A stretch of DNA of 64,000 bases, from positions 434,280-498,279 of the forward strand of contig NZ_JAFHAP010000008.1 in assembly GCF_016938855.1 (NCBI RefSeq). The letters run 5' to 3'. The notes under the pieces are model-generated. The model ran no database searches and was not told the DNA's origin. It saw only the letters and a program-made list of their open reading frames with translations. This document shows positions 1 to 8,652 of this stretch, piece by piece. This stretch comes from Polycladomyces zharkentensis. Its GTDB lineage: Bacteria > Bacillota > Bacilli > Thermoactinomycetales > JIR-001. The position numbers and the translations under genes are program-made. The stretch's first letter is position 1. The number at the start of each line of letters is the position of its first letter.

Positions 1-761
1 GACGGCGCTTCAAACAACGGTTGCGTCATCCCCAAAAATGGCTGCATCCGCAACACTTCTCCGCCGTTCGGTCCCACGATTGGCGGCATTTCGTACACCT
101 GCACCAATTGCTGCCCTTCAAAGGTGTGCTGGATCTCCGCATGATAACCGGCCATCGAAAACGCAAAGCTGGTGAGGATAAAGCCGATCAGCATCACCAA
201 CAGGAGAAGGGTTCCCTCCAATACGGCAGCACCGGTGGTTCCCCGTTCGTGACCGACAGCACCGATCAGATAAATCAAACCGGCCACGAATCCGACGATG
301 AACGCTCCTTCCCCCAGTGCGGTGGTGGTGACGTGGATGAACAGCCAATAACTTTGCAACGCCGGGATCAACGGCTCCACTTCCCGCGGAAACACGGAAG
401 CGTATGCCAACATGATCACCGCGATCGGCATGGCAAACGCCCCGAGCACAACCGTCCGATACATGTAGAAAATGACAATGAACGCAAGCACGATCGTAAA
501 CGAGAGGAACGATGCGAATTCAAACATGTTGCTGGTGGGAAAATGGCCGCCGATGATGATCCGCGTGATGATGAACATCACTTGAAACAACACGCCCACA
601 ATGGTGAGCATGATGCCCAACCGGGACCATCGCCTTACGTGAACCTCTTCACCCGTACTCCACTTTTTCCCCACGATGGCGATGACAAACACGACCGAAG
701 CCAACACGTACAAAAAAAACGTACACAACAGCAGATTTTCCATTACTTTTTCCCAAACCAT
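1..761 (-). CDS. resC: Cytochrome c biogenesis protein ResC/CcsA, 3' end cut by window edge
   Basis: Integral membrane haem-handling subunit of the ResBC (system II) cytochrome c maturation machine, which moves haem across the membrane and ligates it to apocytochromes. About 253 residues are visible and the reading frame runs off the left edge; the family is near 390 aa. Several hydrophobic segments are seen, including one around residues 9-31, and an HFPTSNMFEF stretch near residue 74 that resembles the conserved entrance to the haem-binding WWD region. The WWD and later parts lie outside the window. The ATG at 761 follows the resB stop by 6 bases and has AGGAG about 11 bases upstream. A closer ATG at 768 (TGATG overlap) opens a frame that does not look like a membrane protein, so it was not used. 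Confidence 0.9.
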   Translation of the reverse strand, partial: MVWEKVMENLLLCTFFLYVLASVVFVIAIVGKKWSTGEEVHVRRWSRLGIMLTIVGVLFQVMFIITRIIIGGHFPTSNMFEFASFLSFTIVLAFIVIFYMYRTVVLGAFAMPIAVIMLAYASVFPREVEPLIPALQSYWLFIHVTTTALGEGAFIVGFVAGLIYLIGAVGHERGTTGAAVLEGTLLLLVMLIGFILTSFAFSMAGYHAEIQHTFEGQQLVQVYEMPPIVGPNGGEVLRMQPFLGMTQPLFEAP

Positions 762-767
762 TTTTCA

Positions 768-2354
768 TCACTCCTGCCCAAGCTGGGTCAAAGACAACTT
801 CAGGCCTGCCCGTTCAGCGATCTGTTCCACCTCGCGTTTCAGTCCGAACCAGTTTTTATTGGTATGAGCGCCCAAATACAGTCTGCCCTCGTGCCAACGC
901 AGCCAGACCCGTCGATGTTGCCAGTAAAAGCCCATCACCAGACCGATCATACAGACCGCCGCGCCGAAAAAGATGACAGGCAAGCTTTTGTCCACGCGTA
1001 CCATCAGCCCGGACTGGTCAACCACCTGCAACCCGGTCATATTGATGTCATACCGATTGTTTCGATTGATATCGTCCAGGTTGGTCTGCGCAATCATCCA
1101 GGACTTCTCACCCTGCTTCAATTCCGGCGTGATCACCTCAAAAACGAAAGCCGGACGGTTGGGAAACTCCGATTTGGTCGCCGGTCGATCCCCTTCCATC
1201 GTAAAGTCGGGGAAATAGTTCAAAATCCGCACGGTTCCCCCGTTTTGAAGCGGATAGGACTCTTTGGGGTGATACAGATTGACGGTAAACGTACCGACGC
1301 TTTTTTTCGTCTTCTTATCCGTCACCGTCATCTGCAGCGATACGGGCTGGTTGGGCTGAAATCCCGACTGGAACAGCATCAAACCCTTGTATTCCATCGG
1401 ATGATTTACCATGATCATCTTGCGTGATACCGGTTCCAATCGCCCGGTCTGCGGATCTTGCCGCATCAGCGTGATATCTGATTTGTACTGTTTCACGGTC
1501 GGTTGGGCATTCTCCTTTTTGCCCGGCAGTTCTTTCGGATCGTAGAACTCCACTTCCGCCTTATTATTCTTCACATAATAGGGCATCTCCGGCACCTTGG
1601 CCATTTCGCCCTCACGCACCCATACAAACTGGTCCAGGTACCAACCGGGTACCAAGCGCAACAATGCACCAAACAAAAAGAGAATCAGCCCGATATGATT
1701 GATATAGGGGCCCCAACGGCTGATCCGTCCTTTCTCGGCCAGCAGGGCATGTCCTTCCCGGCGCACGTGAAAGCGCCGGTTTTGCAATTGGCTCGCCAAC
1801 CGGTCGAGCAATGCATCCCGTTCTTCTTCAGGTACTTCCAGCGTATGACTCACTTTTTGGCGGGAAATAAACGAGAGGTCCTTGGTCACTTGCTGGTTTT
1901 TCAACGCTTTGTACAGCGGGATCACGCGATCCAGGCTGCATACGACCAATGAGATGCCGATCATGGCCAGCAAGGTGACATACCACCATGAATCATACAT
2001 GCTGGACAGACCCAGCTTGTAGAACCACTCACCCCAAATTCCGTACTGCTCCACGTAATATTGAGCAGGATCGGGTGACGGCACATAACGCTCCTGCGGC
2101 AAAATCGTACCGATCGCCGAAGCGATCAGCGTGATGAGGATCAGCACGATCGCCACTTTTACCGAAGAAAAAAAGTTCCACACCCGGTCAAACCACGTCG
2201 TTTGATAGGTTTGGGACCGGCGGGCCTTCCCCTCATATCTCATCTCCAACGGACGCTTCTCATCGTTGTCCTCTTCCAGCGGCTTTCCGCAGTACTCGCA
2301 CAGTATGGTACCGACGGGGTTATTGTGTCCGCATCTGCATTTGGTGTTTTCCAT
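768..2354 (-). CDS. resB: Cytochrome c biogenesis protein ResB with N-terminal zinc ribbon
   Basis: Partner of ResC in system II cytochrome c maturation at the outer face of the membrane. The protein has 528 residues. The first 25 residues carry CRC...CEYC, a small zinc-ribbon-like knuckle preceding the usual ResB body. Hydrophobic segments lie near 57-88, 121-145, 217-237 and 458-482, with a large extracytoplasmic domain between the last two, as expected for the family. The ATG at 2354 is preceded by GGGGGTCGATCAG. A TATAAT lies about 38 bases upstream on the minus strand, so the gene may have its own promoter. In Bacillus the order is rluB-resA-resB-resC; the thioredoxin-like resA is missing here between rluB and resB. 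Confidence 0.95.
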   Translation of the reverse strand: MENTKCRCGHNNPVGTILCEYCGKPLEEDNDEKRPLEMRYEGKARRSQTYQTTWFDRVWNFFSSVKVAIVLILITLIASAIGTILPQERYVPSPDPAQYYVEQYGIWGEWFYKLGLSSMYDSWWYVTLLAMIGISLVVCSLDRVIPLYKALKNQQVTKDLSFISRQKVSHTLEVPEEERDALLDRLASQLQNRRFHVRREGHALLAEKGRISRWGPYINHIGLILFLFGALLRLVPGWYLDQFVWVREGEMAKVPEMPYYVKNNKAEVEFYDPKELPGKKENAQPTVKQYKSDITLMRQDPQTGRLEPVSRKMIMVNHPMEYKGLMLFQSGFQPNQPVSLQMTVTDKKTKKSVGTFTVNLYHPKESYPLQNGGTVRILNYFPDFTMEGDRPATKSEFPNRPAFVFEVITPELKQGEKSWMIAQTNLDDINRNNRYDINMTGLQVVDQSGLMVRVDKSLPVIFFGAAVCMIGLVMGFYWQHRRVWLRWHEGRLYLGAHTNKNWFGLKREVEQIAERAGLKLSLTQLGQE

Positions 2355-2450
2355 CTGATCGACCCCCGTTACGGCATTGAATCCCTTCCTATATTATAAT
2401 CGTGACCATTTTTTGCACCCTTTGGCCAATTTGAAGATTGTTTGAAAGAT

Positions 2451-3167
2451 CTAGAGATCCAACAAACGCTTGAGCCGCTCCAGTTCACGGGGCTTCAGCT
2501 CACGATAGGTTCCCGGTTTCATCGATCCCAGTGTCAGAAAGGCGATCCGCGTCCGGATCAGATGAACCACCGGGTGCCCGATCGCCTCGCACATACGGCG
2601 GACCTGACGGTTGCGCCCTTCATGGATGACGATCTCCAACACAGTGGTGTTGCGACGTTCCTTCACCCGACGCACTTGGGCCGGAGCGGTCCACCCGTCC
2701 TCCAGCCGAATCCCGCGGCGCAATTGATCCAACTGTTCCTCCGACGGATGACCTTTTACCGTGGCCAAGTAACATTTATCCGCCTCGTATTTGGGATGCG
2801 TCAGCCGGTTGGCCAGCTCCCCGTCATTCGTCATCAGCAACAATCCCTCGGTATCATAATCCAATCGTCCCACCGGGTACACCCGCTCATCGATCTCACG
2901 GAAATAATCGGCCACCGTTGGGCGTCCCTGCGGATCGGACATGCTGGTGATCACACGAAGCGGTTTGTAGAACAAAAAGGTCCGCTTCCGTTCCGTCATG
3001 ATCGGTTTGCCGTCCACTTCGATCCGATCCAGCGCCGGATCCACCTTTCTCCCCAGCTCCGTGACCGTTTCCCCATTGACACGAACCCGTCCGTCCAAAA
3101 TCATGTTTTCGCATTTCCGACGCGAGGCCACCCCCGCATGCGCCAAAACCTTTTGCAATCGCTCCAT
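2451..3167 (-). CDS. rluB: rRNA large-subunit pseudouridine synthase RluB-type
   Basis: RsuA/RluB/E/F-family enzyme that isomerises a uridine in 23S rRNA (position 2605 in the E. coli family member). An S4 RNA-binding domain occupies residues 1-60 (MERLQKVLAHAGVASRR). The catalytic-loop motif GRLDYDTEGLL lies at 100-110, with the nucleophilic Asp at 103. A GRNRQVRRM motif sits near 190. The length of 238 aa is normal. Two adjacent ATGs exist at 3170 and 3167; the second is better spaced from GAGGTG. It stands directly upstream of resB, as in Bacillus genomes except for the absent resA. Confidence 0.93.
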   Translation of the reverse strand: MERLQKVLAHAGVASRRKCENMILDGRVRVNGETVTELGRKVDPALDRIEVDGKPIMTERKRTFLFYKPLRVITSMSDPQGRPTVADYFREIDERVYPVGRLDYDTEGLLLMTNDGELANRLTHPKYEADKCYLATVKGHPSEEQLDQLRRGIRLEDGWTAPAQVRRVKERRNTTVLEIVIHEGRNRQVRRMCEAIGHPVVHLIRTRIAFLTLGSMKPGTYRELKPRELERLKRLLDL

Positions 3168-3240
3168 CATTTCACCTCAATAGTCATCTTATCCATCCGG
3201 AACGGGATTCACAAGGCAGGCGAAAATGTGTCACCAAAAA

Positions 3241-3275
3241 GACCAAAAAAAAAAGACGCCGTCAAGGCGAGATCA
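3241..3275 (-). terminator. Rho-independent terminator after the DUF2642-like gene
   Basis: On the minus strand a short CGCC-TTGA-CGGCG hairpin is followed by a run of about ten T. It lies about 100 bases past the stop codon of the gene ending at 3376. Confidence 0.6.
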
Positions 3276-3375
3276 GACAGCTTCTATATGAAACAGCGGA
3301 AACCGTTCAGCGCTTTTTCCCTATTCCTCAAAATCGGTGCTCGCAACCTTTCCTGAGCAGAATGAAAATGGCCGT

Positions 3376-4047
3376 CTAAGGTAAATGGATCGTTTTGATG
3401 TGCTGTAAATTCCAATACACCGTTTCCCTTTCCGCTGTGACAAGAGCCAGCCTGTTATTTCCGACCTTCTGCACAAGTCCGATTTTTTCACTGTTGTCCC
3501 CACCATCGATGACCACAATATGATTCTCCAATTTTTTGCATTGCTCTTCAAAGGTCCTGGCCAATGGAATGGAAGTGGGGTTGACGGGAAGGTGCTGATG
3601 GCTCAGTGAATAAGGCGTTGTCTCTTGATTATTGTAGGGAATCAGCCATTTGACATGGTGCATGGAAATAAACAATGTTTTGTACGCGGGAGAATAAAAG
3701 ACAAAGTAGTCATTCATGATGCTGGTCAAATATCCATGAATCGATTTGTTCCCCGTCACGTATATTTGAACAAATTGTCCTTTGGCGTTTGTTAATATTT
3801 TACGAAATGAAATGGATTCACTGGCAAGCGGTATTTCCGGTTGAGAGACAAACGGGAGTGTTTCATCCATTGTGGCTTCCTTCAACCGCTGAATATGAAC
3901 AATCGGAATATAGAAGAATTGTTGGGTTTTGTTATTGTATACAACAATGATATCCAACCCGATATCAAGCAGGGTGCCTTTGCAGAAATTTTTCCCTGAT
4001 ATCTCGATATCTATATATTTTCCAATAAGATGCTGATAATCACTCAT
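3376..4047 (-). CDS. Protein with three tandem Sm-like (DUF2642-type) units
   Basis: 223-residue soluble protein without signal peptide. The first unit (about residues 7-57) matches the pattern of DUF2642 proteins found in Bacillus, some of them spore-coat associated: GKYIDIEISG, then a short strand with IIVVYNN, then IPIVHIQRL. A similar pattern recurs near residues 85-140 (GQFVQIYVTG ... MHHVKWL) and more weakly near 170-222 (ENHIVVIDGG ... LQHIKTIHL). This suggests three copies of a small beta-barrel. The ATG at 4047 has AAAGGAG eight bases upstream; longer readings starting further upstream lack such a site. The gene lies 28 bases after the ArsB-like pump and is probably co-transcribed. 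Function unknown; the coat link is inference from the family only. Confidence 0.7.
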   Translation of the reverse strand: MSDYQHLIGKYIDIEISGKNFCKGTLLDIGLDIIVVYNNKTQQFFYIPIVHIQRLKEATMDETLPFVSQPEIPLASESISFRKILTNAKGQFVQIYVTGNKSIHGYLTSIMNDYFVFYSPAYKTLFISMHHVKWLIPYNNQETTPYSLSHQHLPVNPTSIPLARTFEEQCKKLENHIVVIDGGDNSEKIGLVQKVGNNRLALVTAERETVYWNLQHIKTIHLP

Positions 4048-4075
4048 TTGAATTCTCCTTTCTTCCCGCATGAGA

Positions 4076-5419
4076 CTAAAACAGCCAAGAAACCCAGTAA
4101 TACAAGACAACCAACGTAACCAGCGTTGCAGGTGGAACGACCAAAAGCGTAATTTTTACATACTGCCCCCACGTAATCTTGACTTTTCCGCGTTTTACGA
4201 TATGCATCCACATCAACGTCGCCAGCGTACCTATGGGAAGAAGTAACGATCCCATATCGCTTCCGATGACATTGGCGAGATAGGAGATTTTTAGGGTGAG
4301 CGGGTCGAGATGCATATTGGTTAACGTGAGTGTTCCAACCATCAGTGCAGGATGATTATTAAATATATTGGACAGAAGAGACAGAAGCACCCCCATCATC
4401 ACACTCGCATGCAGCAGGCTTCCGGAAACCATGGGTTGCATGAAATGAATGAGCCACTTCGTTAACCCTATGTTATGCAAGCCGTAAATGATGACGTACA
4501 TACTGAAGGCGAAAATGAAGATATACCAAGGCGTTTTTTTCAGCATATCGGTCGGGGATATCTTGAAGTAAATCCATCTCCATCCCAACAAGATGAGAGA
4601 GCCGATGACCGCCATGACAGAGACGGGAATCCCAAAATAAGAAGCGACAAAGAGGCTGATGCGGACGGCAAACACGAAAATGAGGATGTTGCGCATAAAT
4701 CGGGAACGTTCCTTTTCCGAGGACGATGAAGCGGGCATTTTGAGCGGATGATAAGTTGGATTTGTGAAGCCGATGACGGTAGTAGGGACCACTCTTGGAA
4801 GGACTTTGTAAAAACGAAGAAACAACAGCAGAACCAGGAACAACAATCCAAGCGTGGCGGGAACAAACATCATCGCCGTATGCATATACAAATCCATATG
4901 CACAATTTTCAGTGCGATTAAATTCACAATATTACTTACTCCAATGGGGGCGCTGGAAGCAGTTGCGACCAAAGCACCGGACAACAAATACGGTATTTTT
5001 TCATGGTTTTTCAATCTCATGTTATTCAGCAAGAACAGCAAAATCGGTGTCGTGATCAAAATACTGCCATCATTATTGAAGTAAACCGTCATGATAAAAC
5101 ACAACAGGTTGACATACCAGAACAGGCGTATGCCTGATCCTCTCGCTTTGGCAGCAAGTTTCTCCGCCATCCAGTGAAAGAATCCAAAGCTTTCCAAGAC
5201 AGTGGCCATCACGATCGTTGCCATAATGGTGATGGCTGCACCGCTGATTGTTTCCGATATTTGACCCAGCTCTGAAACGGAAACACTTCCACTGAGCAAA
5301 ACAAGAATCGCACCGATCGTGGCTGGAACCGCTTCATTGATCCCGCCGGGTCTCCAAAAAAGAAAGAAAAGCGTAGCCAAAAAAGAAAAAACGGTCATCC
5401 AAACCATGGGCTGAAACAT
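4076..5419 (-). CDS. ArsB/NhaD-superfamily membrane transporter (arsenite-pump-like)
   Basis: 447-residue polytopic membrane protein with about ten to eleven hydrophobic segments. Two motifs place it in the ion-transporter superfamily that includes ArsB: FNNDGSILITTPIL around residues 113-126 and a second inverted-half motif NIFNNHPALMVGTL near 350. ArsB proteins extrude arsenite or antimonite; related members carry Na+ or anions, so the substrate is not fixed by sequence alone. The ATG at 5419 follows AAAGGAGTAAAAAC. No arsR or arsC is adjacent, but decayed ArsR and aquaporin genes occur at 21.4-21.9 kb. Confidence 0.8.
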   Translation of the reverse strand: MFQPMVWMTVFSFLATLFFLFWRPGGINEAVPATIGAILVLLSGSVSVSELGQISETISGAAITIMATIVMATVLESFGFFHWMAEKLAAKARGSGIRLFWYVNLLCFIMTVYFNNDGSILITTPILLFLLNNMRLKNHEKIPYLLSGALVATASSAPIGVSNIVNLIALKIVHMDLYMHTAMMFVPATLGLLFLVLLLFLRFYKVLPRVVPTTVIGFTNPTYHPLKMPASSSSEKERSRFMRNILIFVFAVRISLFVASYFGIPVSVMAVIGSLILLGWRWIYFKISPTDMLKKTPWYIFIFAFSMYVIIYGLHNIGLTKWLIHFMQPMVSGSLLHASVMMGVLLSLLSNIFNNHPALMVGTLTLTNMHLDPLTLKISYLANVIGSDMGSLLLPIGTLATLMWMHIVKRGKVKITWGQYVKITLLVVPPATLVTLVVLYYWVSWLF

Positions 5420-5482
5420 GTTTTTACTCCTTTCATTCCAGCAAATTGTTTATGATGAGATACACGATGTAACCTCCTCCGT

Positions 5483-5494
5483 GTACACGTGTAC
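5483..5494. promoter_or_regulatory. Perfect 12-bp palindrome upstream of the ArsB-like gene
   Basis: GTACACGTGTAC reads identically on both strands, 64 bases upstream of the start at 5419. Its position fits an operator, but the binding protein is unknown. Confidence 0.35.
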
Positions 5495-5677
5495 TGGTCG
5501 GCAATTGTCGATCTCTTCCATCTATCCTTTCTATCAATCTGTACTATATGTATATGTATCCGGACAAGAAAAGCGCTGGGCACGTCCCTGTTCTTTCACA
5601 ATTCCACTAAAATCTAGCAACGTCATCTCCCGTTTATCCCGTGCTTGAAAAATAGATTTGCGTGGAACCGCACAACC

Positions 5678-5724
5678 AAACAAAAAAAAGCACCTTACTT
5701 ACAGCGAAGTAAAGTGCTTTACCT
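5678..5724 (-). terminator. Strong terminator downstream of spmB
   Basis: AAAGCAC-CTTACTT and AAGTAAAG-TGCTTT arms form a long, slightly imperfect hairpin. On the minus strand it runs into a T-rich tract. It closes the dacB-spmA-spmB transcription unit. The 280 bases between it and the spmB stop (5725-6006) hold only a 60-codon minus-strand reading frame with no good ribosome site and no recognisable family. Confidence 0.75.
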
Positions 5725-6006
5725 GAAGCCGTCTGAAGTCCGGGGTACCCGCCGGAAATACGCATGGGTTATTTCAAAGGCGGAAACCGATCATGGAGTA
5801 CCATGGGCAGTCGTTCACTCTCCTGCCGGTTCAACGGTGATAACCGTATTCCGTCCCTGTTGTGTCCGATGAAGATCCGGTAATGATGGGAACCTTTGCT
5901 CGCGGGGATGACTTTGGGAGCGTGTTCCGATACTTTGGTTGTGCCATTCAATCCGATCGGTTGGATGCGATCGCCGGGTCAGCGCATGCCATCCCTCCGG
6001 CATGAC

Positions 6007-6540
6007 TCAACCATACACCATCACCACTATGAACCAGGACGCCAGCATCCCCGCCAAGTCGGCCCACAATCCCACCTTGACGGCATACAGCGTGCGCCGG
6101 ATGCCAACCGCACCAAAGTAAACGGTCAGCACGTACAGCGTCGTGTCCGTACTTCCCTGCATCGTGGAAGCCAGCCGCCCGAGAAACGAATCCGGCCCAT
6201 ATGTACGAAAGATGCTTTCAACAAATGCCAGTGAACCGGCACCACTAATCGGGCGCAACACCGCGAGCGGAATCACTTCCTTCGGGAAATGAATCCCATC
6301 CACCAATGGCGACAATAAGCGTAGGTAAAAATGAAGCGCACCTGTTTCCCGAAAAACGGAAACCGCCACCATCATTCCGACCAAGTGGGGAATGAGCTGA
6401 ATCGCGGTGGGGAAGCCTTCCTTGGCCCCTTCCGTAAAACTTTCATACACCGGCACTTTGCGAAATGTGGCATACAGGGGAATGAACGCCAAAATGGCAG
6501 GCAACATCAGCTTGGACAAAAAAGAGACAACTTCGACCAC
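6007..6540 (-). CDS. spmB: Spore maturation protein SpmB
   Basis: Membrane protein of the nucleoside-recognition (Gate) domain family, needed with SpmA for spore core dehydration in Bacillus. The 177-residue length matches the family. It shows multiple hydrophobic segments and the conserved ESIFRTYGPDSFLGRLAS and GSTDTTLYVLTVYFG stretches. The GTG at 6540 is chosen because GGGGGGA lies six bases upstream and the product then starts VVEVVSFLSK, as in family members. The open frame continues upstream to 6765, but that part is repeat sequence, not protein. spmA ends at 6808, so the pair is separated by 267 bases instead of being nearly contiguous. Confidence 0.93.
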   Translation of the reverse strand: MVEVVSFLSKLMLPAILAFIPLYATFRKVPVYESFTEGAKEGFPTAIQLIPHLVGMMVAVSVFRETGALHFYLRLLSPLVDGIHFPKEVIPLAVLRPISGAGSLAFVESIFRTYGPDSFLGRLASTMQGSTDTTLYVLTVYFGAVGIRRTLYAVKVGLWADLAGMLASWFIVVMVYG

Positions 6541-6600
6541 TTTTTCATCCCCCCGTTTATTTGATCCAATATGTCCCAGGGCGTAACCGGTAAATCCTGT

Positions 6601-6785
6601 CCAATCGCTTTGCCTGTTCGCTCCACCTGCATCCTGCAAGGAAGCAGGGCCGCTCCTGGCGGAGCGCAGGACGCGAGCAAAGTACGCTGCGCTTAGCGGA
6701 AATTGCCCGCGAATTCCCATTTCTGCGCTTCCCGGATCTTCGTTCAGCCTGGCTTGGTAAGTCACTGCCGGGAAACATTGTCCCT
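6601..6785 (+). repeat. Interspersed intergenic repeat, copy A (between spmA and spmB)
   Basis: About 185 bases closely related to copies at 25178-25350, 57165-57356 and, inverted, 30290-30445. Shared blocks include CGCTCCACCTGC, GGACGCG, AAATTGCCCGCGAAT, CTGCGCTTCCCGG, and CTTGGTAAGTC before CCGGGAAAC. No reading frame is conserved among copies. The repeat fills most of the spmA-spmB gap. Confidence 0.8.
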
Positions 6786-6807
6786 AACGGACTTGCTCAT
6801 ACACATC

Positions 6808-7401
6808 CTAGTGACCGGACCGTTTCTCCCATTGACTGCGATAGAGGCGGTCCACCAGGATCGCCGTCAGTGTCGCGCATCCGGTTGCAAACAAGGTCGT
6901 TCCGATAATTTCCGTCGGATCGACCGATCCGTATTTCATGCGAATCCCGATAATCGTCGCCGGAATCAGCGTAAATCCGGAGGTATTCAGGGCGAGCAGG
7001 GTGCACATGGCCGGGGAAGCCGTTTTTGGGTTTGGGTTGAGCTTCTGCAATTCTTCCATCGCCTTGATGCCCATGGGGGTGGCCGCATTACCGAGACCAA
7101 ACAGGTTGGCCGTCATATTGGACAAAATGTAACCCATCGCCGGATGATCCGGCGGTACCGACGGAAACAACACACGTACCAGCGGCCGCAGCAGCCGGGC
7201 CAGCTTCTCCAACAGCCCGGCGTCCTGTGCGATCCGCATCATCCCCATCCAAAACACCAAAATGCTGATCAGGCCGATACAGACGGCCACCCCTTCCTTG
7301 GCTCCCTTCAACGCGGCGGACGTGACCAGATCCAATCTCCCCTGCAGGGCGGCAGCCACCACTCCGCTGGCGATCATGAACATCCATATGTAATTAACCA
7401 C
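6808..7401 (-). CDS. spmA: Spore maturation protein SpmA
   Basis: 197-residue membrane protein, partner of SpmB. Diagnostic segments are LGNAATPMGIKAMEEL near residues 102-117 and MCTLLALNTSGFTLIPATII near 131-150, typical of the SpmA Gate domain. The GTG at 7401 overlaps the dacB end by 8 bases, indicating translational coupling. Expected to be expressed in the mother cell under sigma-E with dacB, by analogy with Bacillus. Confidence 0.95.
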   Translation of the reverse strand: MVNYIWMFMIASGVVAAALQGRLDLVTSAALKGAKEGVAVCIGLISILVFWMGMMRIAQDAGLLEKLARLLRPLVRVLFPSVPPDHPAMGYILSNMTANLFGLGNAATPMGIKAMEELQKLNPNPKTASPAMCTLLALNTSGFTLIPATIIGIRMKYGSVDPTEIIGTTLFATGCATLTAILVDRLYRSQWEKRSGH

Positions 7402-8539
7402 TGCCCCCCGCCCCCATTCCCATCAGGTTCCGAAACACGTCCATCCATTCGGAAAAGACGGAAGGCTCGTCTTGATACCGTGTCACAAGCGGAACCGCAC
7501 CGACGGGTTGGCCGTTCACCAGCACGCGGACCGTCCCCACACGCAGCCCCTCGCGATCCATTTTTTTCAGCGGATAGGAAAGCACCGGTTCGACAGATAC
7601 TTGATGCCGTTCCTCCTCCGTCAACGGATAAACGAACGGTCGCTCGGCGGTCACTCGCAACACCAGCTCTCCTTTTTTCTCCCCTTTTACCGTCTGGAAG
7701 GCTTGCCCCTTTTTCACCAGCTCGACGGGATGGAAACGCTGAAATCCGTACTCCAGCAATTGCATCGAATCATTCCAGTCATCGGGTGCGTTCAACGTAA
7801 CGGTCACCAACTGCCTGCCATTCCGCGTGGCGGAAGAAACCAACGTTCGACGCGCTTTTTTGGTGAATCCCGTCTTGACCCCGTCCGCGCCTTTGTAAAA
7901 TCGGAGCATCTTGTTTTTGTTATACCATTTGCGGTGCCATTCTTCTCCCGGCCACGGAACGGTTTTTACCTGCGTCCTGACAATTTCCCGAAAAGTGGGG
8001 TTTTTCAACGCATAAGCGGTCAGCCGCGCCAAATCTGCAGCGGAGGAATAATGATCCGGTGCATCCAGTCCGTGCGGATTGGCGAAATGGGTGTTTTCCA
8101 ATCCGAGATAGGCCGCCTTCTCATTCATCATGTAGACGAACCCTTCCACCGATCCGCCGACATGCCGGGCGATCGCCACCGCCGCATCATTGCCGGATCG
8201 GAGCATCAGGCCGTACAACAGATCCCCCATCCGAATCTGTTCACCCGCTTTCAGGTAAATCGACGAACCTTCCACACCGACCGCCTCGGGAGGAACGCTC
8301 ACCTTGTCGGTGAGACGGCTGTTTTCAATCGCCACGATGGCCGTCATGATTTTGGTCAAACTGGCGATTGGCAAGCGCTCATCCGCATGTTTGGCATATA
8401 ACAGTCGACCGGACTGCACATCGATCATCGCCGCCGCATAAGCACTCACCCGGGGCTCAGACGAGCCCCATCCCCAACCGAGCGAGCCGATCAGTCCGAT
8501 GATCAAAAGGATAAACGCCCCACCTCTGAAATGCCGCAT
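7394..8539 (-). CDS. dacB: D-alanyl-D-alanine carboxypeptidase DacB (spore cortex)
   Basis: Penicillin-binding protein 5* type serine carboxypeptidase, which trims cortex peptidoglycan and lowers cross-linking. The product of 381 residues begins with a signal peptide or anchor (hydrophobic 8-24). Active-site motifs are S60-L-T-K63, SGN near 116 and KTG near 217. A C-terminal PBP5-like domain follows. The ATG at 8539 has GGGAGGG just upstream; the frame extends to 8572 without a better site. Head of the dacB-spmA-spmB operon, as in B. subtilis. Confidence 0.95.
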   Translation of the reverse strand: MRHFRGGAFILLIIGLIGSLGWGWGSSEPRVSAYAAAMIDVQSGRLLYAKHADERLPIASLTKIMTAIVAIENSRLTDKVSVPPEAVGVEGSSIYLKAGEQIRMGDLLYGLMLRSGNDAAVAIARHVGGSVEGFVYMMNEKAAYLGLENTHFANPHGLDAPDHYSSAADLARLTAYALKNPTFREIVRTQVKTVPWPGEEWHRKWYNKNKMLRFYKGADGVKTGFTKKARRTLVSSATRNGRQLVTVTLNAPDDWNDSMQLLEYGFQRFHPVELVKKGQAFQTVKGEKKGELVLRVTAERPFVYPLTEEERHQVSVEPVLSYPLKKMDREGLRVGTVRVLVNGQPVGAVPLVTRYQDEPSVFSEWMDVFRNLMGMGAGGSG

Positions 8540-8610
8540 AACCCTCCCACCCCAACCATGGTTTGTACACATTTATATGCCGGTGGGACAGGGATATGAA
8601 AAAAGAACAA

Positions 8611-8648
8611 CAAAAAACACCGCCCGCTTTGCCGGAAACGGTGTTTCT
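8611..8648 (-). terminator. Terminator after the GerW/YtfJ gene
   Basis: AAACACCG and CGGTGTTT arms (8615-8622, 8639-8646) form a hairpin. On the minus strand it is followed by TTTTTTG. Confidence 0.75.
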
Positions 8649-8652
8649 TCCG

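Noticed and set aside
21-1427. Long plus-strand open frame of 468 codons over resC/resB
   Set aside because: Composition is His/Arg/Gln-rich with no fold signature, and it lies opposite two unmistakable membrane proteins; it is an antisense shadow.
5769-5951. 60-codon minus-strand frame after spmB
   Set aside because: No ribosome site, no family, overlaps another equally long frame; not supported as a gene.
6541-6765. N-terminal extension of SpmB
   Set aside because: The extension is translated repeat sequence present at three other loci in non-coding context; SpmB homologues start at the GTG 6540 position.
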